Shown piece by piece: positions 7,071 to 13,514 of a stretch of 15,523 nucleotides of DNA; position 1 is the first letter of the stretch; each line of letters opens with the position of its first letter. Location of the stretch: the NCBI GenBank assembly GCA_948759685.1, contig CAQBGY010000048.1, forward strand, positions 1 to 15,523, read 5' to 3'. The notes below the pieces were generated by a model. The model searched no databases. It was given only the letters and a program-made list of their open reading frames with translations, and was not told where the DNA came from. The translations under genes were made by a program, and so were the position numbers. Origin of the DNA: an uncultured Eubacterium sp. GTDB taxonomy: Bacteria > Bacillota_A > Clostridia > Lachnospirales > Lachnospiraceae.

Positions 7071-7683
7071 ATGAACGACCTATTACAACAGAGATTTTTC
7101 CGTTTATTATCGGAATACTCACAGCGTGAAGTTTTTGCAACAGAGCTTGTAGGAGCTATTGAAGAATTGGCGTTACATTTAGCTGATTTCAGCATGTATG
7201 AACAGGATAATAGCATTTTACTACGGTATTTTTCTTTCGGATTACATCGTCTCAAATCGTACCGTGTACAGTTTGAGCAAGAAAAAAATGCCTTATTTGC
7301 ATCTAATTGATGAAGCGATAGGACTAATAGATAACGAAATACGTATTGTAGAATGGCGTATCAAATACCCCGAACAGTTTAAACGGCAACTTGATAAACC
7401 ACCTCTTTCCCCTCTCTATTTGGCTGACAAAGCAACCCTTATCAACATTATGGAAATTGTCAGCGGTTTGTTCATCTCTAAAAACATCGTATATCAAAAT
7501 GGTAAACCTGCCTACTTGGTGGATTTGGGAAAAGCCTTTGAATGGCTCTTTAATATCAAGATAGGCGACTATCACCAAAAGCATGAGGATGTGATAAAAT
7601 GAAAGGCAGGTAAAATCACGGAGTTTCTTAATGGGCTGGCAGACCTTATCCGAAAGGAACATGATAAAAAAGGATATAGATAA
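7071..7683 (+). pseudogene. rteC: RteC-family regulator, disrupted by a frameshift and a nonsense codon
   Basis: The first frame (7071-7310) ends soon after a run of seven A bases at 7282-7288. Coding continues in the +1 frame (from about 7288, then PYLHLIDEAIGLIDNE) to TGA at 7600-7602, and resumes in the same frame to TAA at 7681-7683. Removing one A from the run gives a continuous EQEKMPYLHLIDEAI. The TGA lies where RteC proteins have a basic residue, consistent with CGA to TGA. The joined product is about 203 residues, and its end matches the RteC C-terminus: SPLYLADKATLINIMEIV, FEWLFNIKIGDYHQKHEDV, KITEFLNGLADLIRKE. RteC is the tetracycline-cascade activator of excision genes in CTnDOT-type elements. 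Two lesions make function unlikely. A sequencing error could explain the A-run but not both. Confidence 0.8.
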
Positions 7684-7702
7684 TCAATAACTTAGCTTCT
7701 AT

Positions 7703-7732
7703 TTATAGGGGATTCCATTAGTACCCCTATAA
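7703..7732. promoter_or_regulatory. Perfect 9-bp palindrome between rteC remnant and HTH gene
   Basis: TTATAGGGG (7703-7711) pairs with CCCCTATAA (7724-7732) across 12 bases, 19 bases after the rteC-like stop. It could be a terminator for that gene, as TTTATTTA follows. It could also be an operator: it sits about 20 bases upstream of a -7-like box for the HTH gene, where an activator such as RteC would be expected to bind. Confidence 0.55.
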
Positions 7733-7752
7733 TTTATTTACACCCGTTTTCT

Positions 7753-7760
7753 GAACTTTG
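7753..7760 (+). promoter_or_regulatory. Candidate -7 box for the HTH gene at 7813
   Basis: GAACTTTG followed by CATC matches TAnnTTTG except for the first base. The start codon lies 52 bases downstream. No TTTG -33 box is visible, as expected if an activator were needed. Confidence 0.35.
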
Positions 7761-7812
7761 CATCATCAATCGATTGACAAACCATAAAGTATAATCAGAA
7801 AATGAAGCAACT

Positions 7813-8142
7813 ATGTATATAGAAAATTACGATTTCAAGGAATGGATGCAAAAGCTGTTCGACAAGCTGGACGAACTTTGCAAAGATATGCGGGCTTTGC
7901 GCAATGCCGACAAGGTGCTGCCCGAAGATGATAACCTGCTGGATAATCAGGATTTGTGCCTGTTGTTCAAGGTTAGCATCAAAACTTTGCAACGCTACCG
8001 TGCTTTGGGCGTATTACCTTACTTTACAATCAGCGGAAAAGTGTATTACCGGGCTTCGGACGTCCGGGAATTCATAAAGGAACGGTTCAGTTCGGTAACG
8101 CTACGCAAGTTCGAGAAAGAACACGGTTCGGACAAGAAGTAA
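7813..8142 (+). CDS. Xis-like helix-turn-helix protein (HTH_17 type)
   Basis: 109 residues with an amphipathic N-terminal helix (about 5-35) and a MerR/excisionase-like helix-turn-helix: LLDNQDLCLLFKVSIKTLQRYRALGVLPYFTISGKVYYRASDVREFIKERF (about 42-92). The pattern 'LxxxxKxSxxTLxRYRxxGxLPxxxxxGKxYYRxSDV' is shared with the two HTH proteins at 13.5-14.1 kb. In Bacteroides elements such proteins include Xis2c/Xis2d-type excision factors. It lies directly downstream of the rteC remnant, as the excision operon target of RteC would, and converges with the mobilization genes across a shared terminator. Recombination directionality factor or small regulator are both possible. A six-codon mini-ORF starting at 7802 overlaps its ATG and is probably incidental. 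Confidence 0.85.
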   Translation: MYIENYDFKEWMQKLFDKLDELCKDMRALRNADKVLPEDDNLLDNQDLCLLFKVSIKTLQRYRALGVLPYFTISGKVYYRASDVREFIKERFSSVTLRKFEKEHGSDKK

Positions 8143-8148
8143 ACAGAT

Positions 8149-8187
8149 AAGCCGGAGCATCGGGTAATTGCCTGTCTGCTCCGGCTT
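8149..8187. terminator. Bidirectional intrinsic terminator
   Basis: AAGCCGGAGCA (8149-8159) pairs perfectly with TGCTCCGGCTT (8177-8187), a G+C-rich 11-bp stem followed by CTTGTTT. It lies between the stop of the plus-strand HTH gene and the stop of the minus-strand mobilization accessory gene, so it can end both transcripts. Confidence 0.85.
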
Positions 8188-8192
8188 CTTGT

Positions 8193-8918
8193 TTATGGCT
8201 TGCCTAATTTGCCTGCTTCTTCCTTTAGCCGTTCGGCTTGTTCGTTCAGTAACCTTGCCCTTTCCAATGCTTCCGCTTGCTTTCTGCTACGGTATTCAAA
8301 ATCAATAACTGTCTCTGTCAAGTCCTGAATGAAAGCGTTGTCCCGTTCCCGGATAAACTTTAGTTCCAATAGATTAAGCATATTCCCGTCCGCTTTCCCT
8401 TTCATCAGGAGATAACGGTATTTTATATCATTGTCCTGTAACTGTTGCATACGTTCCATAAAACGAACATTCAGGATTAACGAAACAATACCGATAATTA
8501 TTCCTGCTGAAAAAAGAAAGAACTTCGGTTGCAGATATGGAGTTATCCGGCTTAGGATTTTATCGTATAACGAAACGGCTTCTACCTTTTCCTGCTGCCG
8601 GGTATCTGTCGGAAACAGTTCCTTTAATTTCTCTTTGAAATATCGGTGCGAAGTCACAATCATTCCCTTTATATCATCAAGGTCTTGTTTCTGATTGCCT
8701 GACTGTCTTTTCTTAATACAGGCGATTTGGTTCAAAATCTCCTGCACCGTATTTTCAGAAATGGCAGGTTTGTTCTGCATCTCTAAAATACGTTGTTCAA
8801 TAACATCCAGTCGGCTTATCGTCTCTTCCCGGCTGGCTGGTATCACCTGCTTTTCTTGCTTCTCTTTCAGTTCCGCAACCATAGAGAGAAGTCCTTCTAA
8901 AATCAAATTCTCTTCCAT
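8193..8918 (-). CDS. Membrane-anchored coiled-coil protein of the mobilization operon
   Basis: 241 residues. Residues 1-125 are charged and heptad-like (MVAELKEKQEKQV, IEQRILEMQNKPAI, LNQIACIKKRQ), suggesting a coiled coil. One strong membrane helix follows (about 133-152, FFLFSAGIIIGIVSLILNV). The C-terminal part ends in a charged helix (EYRSRKQAEALERARLLNEQAERLKEEAGK). I recognise no named family. It is the last gene of the relaxase operon, starting four bases after the relaxase stop, a position often held by a mobilization accessory (MobB-like) protein in Bacteroidales IMEs. A role linking the relaxosome to the host conjugative machinery at the inner membrane is inference from position and topology only. 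Confidence 0.75.
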   Translation of the reverse strand: MEENLILEGLLSMVAELKEKQEKQVIPASREETISRLDVIEQRILEMQNKPAISENTVQEILNQIACIKKRQSGNQKQDLDDIKGMIVTSHRYFKEKLKELFPTDTRQQEKVEAVSLYDKILSRITPYLQPKFFLFSAGIIIGIVSLILNVRFMERMQQLQDNDIKYRYLLMKGKADGNMLNLLELKFIRERDNAFIQDLTETVIDFEYRSRKQAEALERARLLNEQAERLKEEAGKLGKP

Positions 8919-8922
8919 TCGT

Positions 8923-9840
8923 TTATAACTTAAATTGTCGTTTCTTTTTCTTCTTCTTTCTCAAATCGGGATTGTCAGGCGTTTCATCAGCCGGAGAGGA
9001 CGAAACGGAGAACAAACCGCCCAAACCTGTTATCAGTGAATTATTACTTTTGTTTGTAGCTGGCTCCTGAACAGGTGTATAAATTGTCTGTTTGTTGTTT
9101 CCGGCTGTCGTCAGTCCTGTATTTCCGAAGTATTTATCCAGTTTTGAAAAACTGAAACTGCGGTCAATCTCCGAACCTTTGAATGTATATTCACCTTTGG
9201 AAAAGGAAATACCCTGTATCTCATCCGTCTGTCCCTTGCGCTTGAAATGAATATTGATACCCTTTTCCACTAACTGCTTCTGTAATTGCTGCCAGTTCCT
9301 TGTTTTCCCGATTTCGTTCTTTACAGCCGTGTAAATCTCGTATTTTGATTTATCCGGCTCTTTCAAACGGTGTTGTTTCACCTGCTCTTTCCCTTTAGCG
9401 AAATAAAGCCCGTGTCTTGCTTTCAGTTTCTTGCAAACCTGCTCGTTCCGGTACATATCGTTTTTATCCGAAATCGTTTTTCCGTTGTTGTCTATTCGGT
9501 TGAATACGATATGCACGTGCGGATGCTCCCGGTCTTGGTGGCGCACGATGATATACTGCGTATCGGTGATTTTCATTTCATGCATATATTCCTGCGCCAA
9601 CTGTATCATTTTCTCGTCCGTCAGCTTGGGCGCATCCACTGCCGAATAACTTAACGCAATATGTCCGACCGGCTTCTTTAAATTGGGATTCATTTCGGTT
9701 TGCGTGCAGAAGCTACGGATAATATCCTGCTTGCTTTCTGTTAGTACTCCCTCCGCATGAAGCAAAGTCGCTTGTTCCTTATCCAGCACATAGTTTACAC
9801 AGCCTTTAAATCCGCTTCCCTTTTTTATTTTTCCAATCAT
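8923..9840 (-). CDS. MobA-type relaxase (mobilization nuclease, MOBP-like)
   Basis: 305 residues. The N-terminal relaxase domain has motif I with the nicking tyrosine (GFKGCVNYVLD, Y17) and motif III, the metal-binding three-histidine cluster HQDREHPHVHIVFNRI (H101, H106, H108, H110). The segment GKTISDKNDMYRNEQVCKKLKARHGL is also typical of Bacteroidales mobilization relaxases (BmgA/MobA of IMEs). It nicks oriT and stays bound to the transferred strand. The tail (about 250-305) is low-complexity and ends in a lysine/arginine run (RKKKKKKRQFKL), useful for DNA contact. It overlaps mobC by 35 bases, so the two are translationally coupled. No type IV secretion or coupling-protein genes are present, so transfer would depend on a helper conjugative element. 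All catalytic residues are present. Confidence 0.93.
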   Translation of the reverse strand: MIGKIKKGSGFKGCVNYVLDKEQATLLHAEGVLTESKQDIIRSFCTQTEMNPNLKKPVGHIALSYSAVDAPKLTDEKMIQLAQEYMHEMKITDTQYIIVRHQDREHPHVHIVFNRIDNNGKTISDKNDMYRNEQVCKKLKARHGLYFAKGKEQVKQHRLKEPDKSKYEIYTAVKNEIGKTRNWQQLQKQLVEKGINIHFKRKGQTDEIQGISFSKGEYTFKGSEIDRSFSFSKLDKYFGNTGLTTAGNNKQTIYTPVQEPATNKSNNSLITGLGGLFSVSSSPADETPDNPDLRKKKKKKRQFKL

Positions 9841-10189
9841 TCGATAACTGGTTTATGATTTCAATAATCCTGTTCTTTAGTTTCACGAGTTCCACCGCTA
9901 CCAGTGCGAACCCTCCGGCATTTGCCCGGTGCGCCAGTTGATTGATGTTGTTGGCTTCCCCTGCCAGCTTGCGGATAGTGTCGGCATCCTGCCTGTTCAA
10001 CCGTGGCGTTATCTCTGCCGAAACGACCGCTTGCCGGACGTACTCGCTGACGGGCAGACCGGATTCTCCGGCTCGCTTCTTGATAGCGTAATATTGAAGT
10101 TCGGTCAGCTTTGTACTGACTACTCTCTTTTGTTTGTCTATCCGGCTCTTTGCCGGGCGACCTCCTGCCTTGTTCCTTATCTCTGTCAT
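9806..10189 (-). CDS. mobC: MobC-like relaxosome accessory protein
   Basis: 127 residues. A basic N-terminus (AGGRPAKSRIDKQKRVVSTKLT) is followed by a ribbon-helix-helix-like region (VVSTKLTELQYYAIKKRAGESGLPVSEYVRQAV) and the MobC hallmark RKLAGEANNINQLAHRANAGG with a terminal helix. MobC proteins bind near oriT and help the relaxase reach the nic site. The 3' end overlaps the relaxase start. The upstream 156 bases carry the palindromic structure proposed here as oriT, which is the usual position for one recognised by this protein. The C-terminal helix ends in a lysine-rich tail. Confidence 0.88.
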   Translation of the reverse strand: MTEIRNKAGGRPAKSRIDKQKRVVSTKLTELQYYAIKKRAGESGLPVSEYVRQAVVSAEITPRLNRQDADTIRKLAGEANNINQLAHRANAGGFALVAVELVKLKNRIIEIINQLSNDWKNKKGKRI

Positions 10190-10225
10190 ACGTTTTGCTT
10201 ATTGAATGGTATCTTTAAAATTGCG

Positions 10226-10324
10226 ACCAACGGGAGAAATTTTCTTTGCTGTCAGGCAAAGCAAGGGGTTTCGGTCTACCGAAACATAACCTTGCTCTCC
10301 TGAATCACACCGCTTGCCGTTGGT
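10226..10324. other. Candidate origin of transfer (nested inverted repeats)
   Basis: Three inverted repeats are concentric: ACCAACGG 10226-10233 with CCGTTGGT 10317-10324, AGCAAGG 10260-10266 with CCTTGCT 10290-10296, and GTTTCGGT 10268-10275 with ACCGAAAC 10278-10285 (2-base loop). A separate hairpin CTTTGC 10244-10249 / GCAAAG 10256-10261 overlaps the left arm of the middle pair. The region lies in the gap immediately upstream of mobC and the relaxase gene, the common place for oriT in MOBP elements. I cannot name the nic site. It may also serve as a mob-operon operator. Confidence 0.6.
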
Positions 10325-10345
10325 ATGCCTTGCCTGTTCTCCTGC

Positions 10346-11347
10346 CTACAACCGTCTGCCCCTTTTTCTTTTTTCACCGGGAGATTGTTTGTTTTTCTCT
10401 TCCTGATTCGGCTGCTTGGCAGACTGCGTTTGCTTCTCCGGAAGACTGGACTTTTGACATAGGTAGTCGTTCAAGTCCTTGTGTCCGCTGTACAGGTGTG
10501 AGGCATCACGCACACGCCAGCCGTATTCCTTTTGTATGGCTTGGGTGGCTTTACGTCCGGCTTCGTCATTATCCAAAAGGCAGTGTATCTTTTCGTACTC
10601 GCCTAACGGGTATAATGCTTTATCCACATTGGCGGTCGAGTTCAGGATGATGTAATCCTGCCAGTCGATACAGGGATAAATCGGGCTGTTCTTGTGCCGG
10701 ATGGTTAGGAAAGAAAGGTAGTCCATAAATCCCTCGAACACGAAACAGGCATCGTTTTTCTTTCCTGCAAACTGTATGCGTGTGATGTCTTTGGGAGAGG
10801 TGCAGCCCTTGTAACCGGGATTGCGTAGTTCGTACCCTCCGGCATCGTTCTTGAAAGCGAGCGCAAAAAGCGGCTTCCCGTTTACACGGTAATACATTTC
10901 CTGCACATAGTCCGCTGCCACTTCGGGCGCAATGCCCCGGCTTTTCAGATAATTGGTGAGTGCCGGATGCTGTAACGGCTGGATGCTACGGATTTCTACC
11001 GGGCTGGCTGGTCGCTTCCTTTCCTCCCTTGCCGGATTCTTTTCGGGGATATTTTTCCCTTGAAAAGAAAAAGTATTGGCGGAGTAATAGTCCTGTTCCA
11101 GTCGGCTGATAGCCCCGTAAGCGTTGCATCCGTACTGTTTCATCACAAGGTCGATGAGCGAGCCGCCCTCACCCGTCCCAAAGTCACACCAAAGGTTTAC
11201 ACCGTAATCCACCTTGAAACTGGGCGTATCGTCCTGACGTAACGGACTGTGGTACATACCGTAATAAAGTTTATCCACTACGGGCAGGATGCCCAATGAT
11301 TCCAAATAGTCCTTGATACTTATGCTGTTAGCTTCCTGATAAGTCAT
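10346..11347 (-). CDS. Toprim-domain primase-like protein
   Basis: 333 residues. The N-terminus resembles the DnaG CHC2 zinc-finger fold (SPLRQDDTPSFKVDYGVNLWCDFGTGEGGSLIDLV, 34-68), but most Cys/His zinc ligands are missing, as is usual in this Bacteroidetes family. The C-terminal half has a TOPRIM domain: FVFEGFMDYLSF with E205 and IHCLLDNDEAGRKATQAI with D259 and D261, then HKDLNDYL. A basic glutamine/lysine-rich tail (305-333) follows. It probably makes primers on the transferred or replicating strand of the element. Its start lies about 30 bases from the GCAGTAAG array and its stop borders the candidate oriT. The VirE-like gene upstream is its usual partner. Confidence 0.88.
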   Translation of the reverse strand: MTYQEANSISIKDYLESLGILPVVDKLYYGMYHSPLRQDDTPSFKVDYGVNLWCDFGTGEGGSLIDLVMKQYGCNAYGAISRLEQDYYSANTFSFQGKNIPEKNPAREERKRPASPVEIRSIQPLQHPALTNYLKSRGIAPEVAADYVQEMYYRVNGKPLFALAFKNDAGGYELRNPGYKGCTSPKDITRIQFAGKKNDACFVFEGFMDYLSFLTIRHKNSPIYPCIDWQDYIILNSTANVDKALYPLGEYEKIHCLLDNDEAGRKATQAIQKEYGWRVRDASHLYSGHKDLNDYLCQKSSLPEKQTQSAKQPNQEEKNKQSPGEKRKRGRRL

Positions 11348-11375
11348 AATTTTTGTTTTTTAGATGTTGGATGAT

Positions 11376-11669
11376 TGCAGTAAGGCAGTAAGAAAGCAGT
11401 AAGAAGAAAAGATACGGACTTACTGCACCTAATTCTTTTTCTTTCAATGTATTATCTCTTATGCAGTAAGATAAGTAAGTTATTCCTATATAAAAAGAGA
11501 GAAAACTATCCATGTTGGCATCTGCTTTTTCTTTTTTCTCAAATTTTCCGAAAGTTCCGGGTTTTATCTTACTGCTTACTGCACCTGTTGCAAATGGTTG
11601 ATATTCAATAGTTAATGTGCAGTAAGTTGTTTTTAGGGTAGTTGCTGCATGGCAATATCAACCTACTGC
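11376..11669. repeat. Iteron-like array of GCAGTAAG octamers (candidate replication origin)
   Basis: The 333-base gap between the VirE-like and primase genes holds eight perfect copies of GCAGTAAG. Five are on the plus strand (11377, 11385, 11396, 11463, 11619) and three are inverted as CTTACTGC (11419, 11568, 11575, the last two sharing one base). A ninth degenerate inverted copy lies at 11662. Several copies are preceded by T or followed by an A. Between the clusters lies an A+T-rich stretch (11471-11567). By position and form this resembles an iteron replication origin or a multi-site operator for the primase gene. Confidence 0.8.
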
Positions 11670-11680
11670 AAAGCGGATTC

Positions 11681-12940
11681 CTAACCGTAATCGTTATCGG
11701 TGTAAGGGGTTGGAACAGGCTTTATCCTATATCCATATACCGAATAACCACCGTTGTTTATGCGTTTCTGTACCCGTTTGAACCCAGCTTTCCGCAACGC
11801 TTCCCCCAACCGTTTTTCTGATAACTGCATGGGGCACACATTCCGTAAACAGGTGAGGATTTGTGCCGTTGTCATAAAGAACAGGTTTTCTTCCCCCTCT
11901 TCCGGTTTCTCGAAATGCTGCATCAGCATCTCAAACTCCACCGTCTGCACCTGAAAACCTGCACTGACCTTGTACAGCTCTTCAATCTCCGTATCGTTGA
12001 ACCAGTACCGTACACCTTGCCGATACAGGTACATGGCTTCGGAATAGACATTATCCATACGGATGGCTTCTGTCCCCGGCTTGTCTATATGCAGGACTTC
12101 AAACGGCAGGAAACGCCTGCTGCCTGTCGGGTCGGTCAGGAACTCGTTCCCGTTCACCGATGCCATGAAGCTGGCTAAGTGCGGATATTCCTCTATATAG
12201 ATGTCATACGGTCTGCGGTACTTGACTGCCGGGGTGGTTATCAGGTTCTTCAGGGCGTTCTCGTTCTGCTTGTTGAGTTCCTTTAGCTGGTCGTCTATGT
12301 TGATGAACAGGTATTCGGCTATCAGTGTCAATATGTCCTTTCCCTGTGGGTCTATCTTCCCGGTAAAGAGATAGCTCTTCAACGGCAGTGGGCAAAGGTT
12401 ATCCAGCCACCATGTCTTGAACTGCCCCTGCCGTTCCCCGGTCAGGACTAAGCAGGTGTGGTTCTGACATCCCGTGTCGTTCATCGCATTGGCAACCACG
12501 CCTACCAGCCATTTGGTGAAATATTCCTCCCACTTGTCGGGGTTGGCTACCTGTACCGTGCCCAGCAGCCTTTTGATATGTCCGTTTTCGACAGGATTCA
12601 GCAGGGGCAGGGCGGTTAGGTATTCCCGTATGGGATGCACTTTCACGGCAAAGTTGCTTTCCAGTATCATGCGGATATTGTCGGCGGAGGTGGTGATGCC
12701 TGTGGTCGCATCCAGTTCACGCCTGAAAGAGTTCAGGGCAAACTTCGTGACGGGCTGGTACAAGCCGGAGGTATCGGCAGGCTTGTATTCCGTCCGGCTC
12801 TTCACGGTGTTAAACCGGAAGTCGTACAAGGAATTAAGCTGCCTTTCGATACGCTCGTTCTTGGACTGCCTGCCCCCGATACGTTCCGCTTCGTTATCTC
12901 TTTTCTTTTTCATCGGGAAGTCTGTTGGAAGCCGGGACAT
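11681..12940 (-). CDS. VirE/VapE-like P-loop protein (putative replication helicase)
   Basis: 419 residues. The core is the virulence-associated-E type P-loop ATPase: LVLTGERQGQFKTWW (164-178), acidic Walker B-like LFINIDD (211-217), and a sensor/arginine region SVNGNEFLTDPTGSRRFLPFEV (261-282). The C-terminus (about 350-410) resembles a winged-helix or DUF3874 segment. In this P-loop the residue before the catalytic lysine is Phe, not Gly. Related proteins, paired with toprim primases in Bacteroidetes elements, are thought to be SF3-like replication helicases. The start overlaps the upstream HTH gene: the ATG at 12940 gives a 47-base overlap, the alternative internal ATG at 12913 (MKKKRDNE) a 20-base overlap. 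The 3' end borders the GCAGTAAG array. Confidence 0.85.
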   Translation of the reverse strand: MSRLPTDFPMKKKRDNEAERIGGRQSKNERIERQLNSLYDFRFNTVKSRTEYKPADTSGLYQPVTKFALNSFRRELDATTGITTSADNIRMILESNFAVKVHPIREYLTALPLLNPVENGHIKRLLGTVQVANPDKWEEYFTKWLVGVVANAMNDTGCQNHTCLVLTGERQGQFKTWWLDNLCPLPLKSYLFTGKIDPQGKDILTLIAEYLFINIDDQLKELNKQNENALKNLITTPAVKYRRPYDIYIEEYPHLASFMASVNGNEFLTDPTGSRRFLPFEVLHIDKPGTEAIRMDNVYSEAMYLYRQGVRYWFNDTEIEELYKVSAGFQVQTVEFEMLMQHFEKPEEGEENLFFMTTAQILTCLRNVCPMQLSEKRLGEALRKAGFKRVQKRINNGGYSVYGYRIKPVPTPYTDNDYG

Positions 12941-13199
12941 ATTGCTGCCGCATCCACTGTTTCAGCTCGTCCGCATCGAAACGTAGGGTGCGACCACGCT
13001 TCACACAGGGTATCGTCCCGGTGCTGGCTAAATGGTAGAGGTAATTGACCGAATATCCGGTTATGCTGCTGGCTACGGATATTCTGACTAAAACGGGTTC
13101 TTTGCCGTCCCGTCCTTTGGGCTGTGTGCCGACTACGGGGGAAATCATCTTTTCGATGTTTTCCAGCCGCTTGAAAATTTCTTCAAATGGATTGTTCAT
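12894..13199 (-). CDS. HTH_17-type DNA-binding protein
   Basis: 101 residues. After an N-terminal helix (NPFEEIFKRLENIEKMI) and a linker, residues about 38-90 form an excisionase-type helix-turn-helix: VRISVASSITGYSVNYLYHLASTGTIPCVKRGRTLRFDADELKQWM. This is the AlpA/Xis-like 'SVNYLYHLxxxGxIPxxKxGRxLRFDxxEL' pattern. It is the first gene of the minus-strand replication/mobilization series and overlaps the VirE-like gene, so co-expression is likely. It sits opposite the plus-strand HTH pair across a repeat-rich divergent promoter region and may control both directions, or direct excision. It is only distantly similar to the other three HTH proteins here. Confidence 0.85.
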   Translation of the reverse strand: MNNPFEEIFKRLENIEKMISPVVGTQPKGRDGKEPVLVRISVASSITGYSVNYLYHLASTGTIPCVKRGRTLRFDADELKQWMRQQYVPASNRLPDEKEKR

Positions 13200-13226
13200 G
13201 GTGCTTTGTTCTTTGAATTAGCACCA

Positions 13227-13234
13227 CAAATAAA
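13227..13234 (-). promoter_or_regulatory. Candidate -7 box for the minus-strand HTH/VirE genes
   Basis: The minus strand reads TTTATTTG, one mismatch from TAnnTTTG, about 28 bases upstream of the ATG at 13199. It would place the start of transcription close to the GGTGCT/AGCACC inverted repeat. Confidence 0.35.
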
Positions 13235-13400
13235 ATAAGAAAAATCGGTAAAAAGCAAAGTGTCAAGCGTTTGGAATTGCTTTGCACTGCTCTGCACCGT
13301 ATTAATACAAGCTATCCGAAAACGCCATGTGTACTTCACCTTACTTATATGGGAAGAACAGAGAAAAAGGGCTTATTCCCATTATCGTTTTATCGGGCTG

Positions 13401-13440
13401 GGACATTTGAGGACTTCTAAGGACATCTGAGGATAGGCAG
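13401..13440. repeat. Helically phased GGA(C/T) repeat array
   Basis: Two 20-base direct repeats (13401-13420 and 13421-13440) share GGACATYTGAGGAY. At finer scale GGAC, GGAC, GGAC and GGAT start at 13401, 13411, 13421 and 13431, exactly 10 bases apart, so all face the same side of the helix. The array ends 23 bases before the promoter box of the HTH pair, an activator- or Xis-type binding position. Confidence 0.8.
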
Positions 13441-13463
13441 TAACAACCTGTTATCCTGACCTG

Positions 13464-13471
13464 TATATTTG
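13464..13471 (+). promoter_or_regulatory. Bacteroidetes -7 box for the HTH gene pair
   Basis: TATATTTG is an exact TAnnTTTG match, 43 bases before the ATG at 13515. No TTTG -33 box lies at the standard spacing; the GGA(C/T) array occupies that side instead, suggesting an activator-dependent promoter. Confidence 0.55.
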
Positions 13472-13514
13472 TACCGGACAAGAAAAACGGAGTAATAACA
13501 AAAAATATCAGTAT

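Larger units (their letters stand above)
13200..13514. promoter_or_regulatory. Divergent regulatory region
   Basis: About 315 bases without a gene. Beside the phased repeat array and two promoter boxes listed separately, it holds GGTGCT 13200-13205 / AGCACC 13220-13225 just before the minus-strand start. It also holds GCAAAG 13255-13260 / CTTTGC 13280-13285 and ATGGGAA 13349-13355 / TTCCCAT 13376-13382. These inverted repeats are candidate operators. Confidence 0.5.

Noticed and set aside
7278..7292. Programmed frameshift joining the two rteC frames
   Set aside because: The required shift is +1 and a second in-frame TGA lies downstream, so decay by mutation is simpler.
7198..7602. Independent 134-codon gene in the rteC region
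   Set aside because: Its first 30 codons are the other frame of the rteC N-terminal part; real similarity begins only after the A-run, so it is the second piece of one broken gene.
8431..8928. Plus-strand ORFs opposite the mobilization accessory gene
   Set aside because: They are antisense to a coding region with clear coiled-coil and membrane pattern and show cysteine- and serine-rich shadow composition.
9370..10650. Plus-strand ORFs opposite the relaxase, mobC and primase genes
   Set aside because: They lie antisense to genes with recognised catalytic motifs, and one crosses the candidate oriT; no family resemblance.
11328..11513. Minus-strand 61-codon ORF over the primase start and the octamer repeats
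   Set aside because: It overlaps the primase start and the repeats, has no family resemblance, and its codons are those of the repeat DNA.
11376..11669. CRISPR array
   Set aside because: The repeats are 8 bases, occur in both orientations and lack regular spacers.
12474..13048. Long plus-strand ORFs opposite the VirE-like and HTH genes
   Set aside because: Shadow frames of G+C-rich coding DNA; the minus strand carries the P-loop and HTH motifs.
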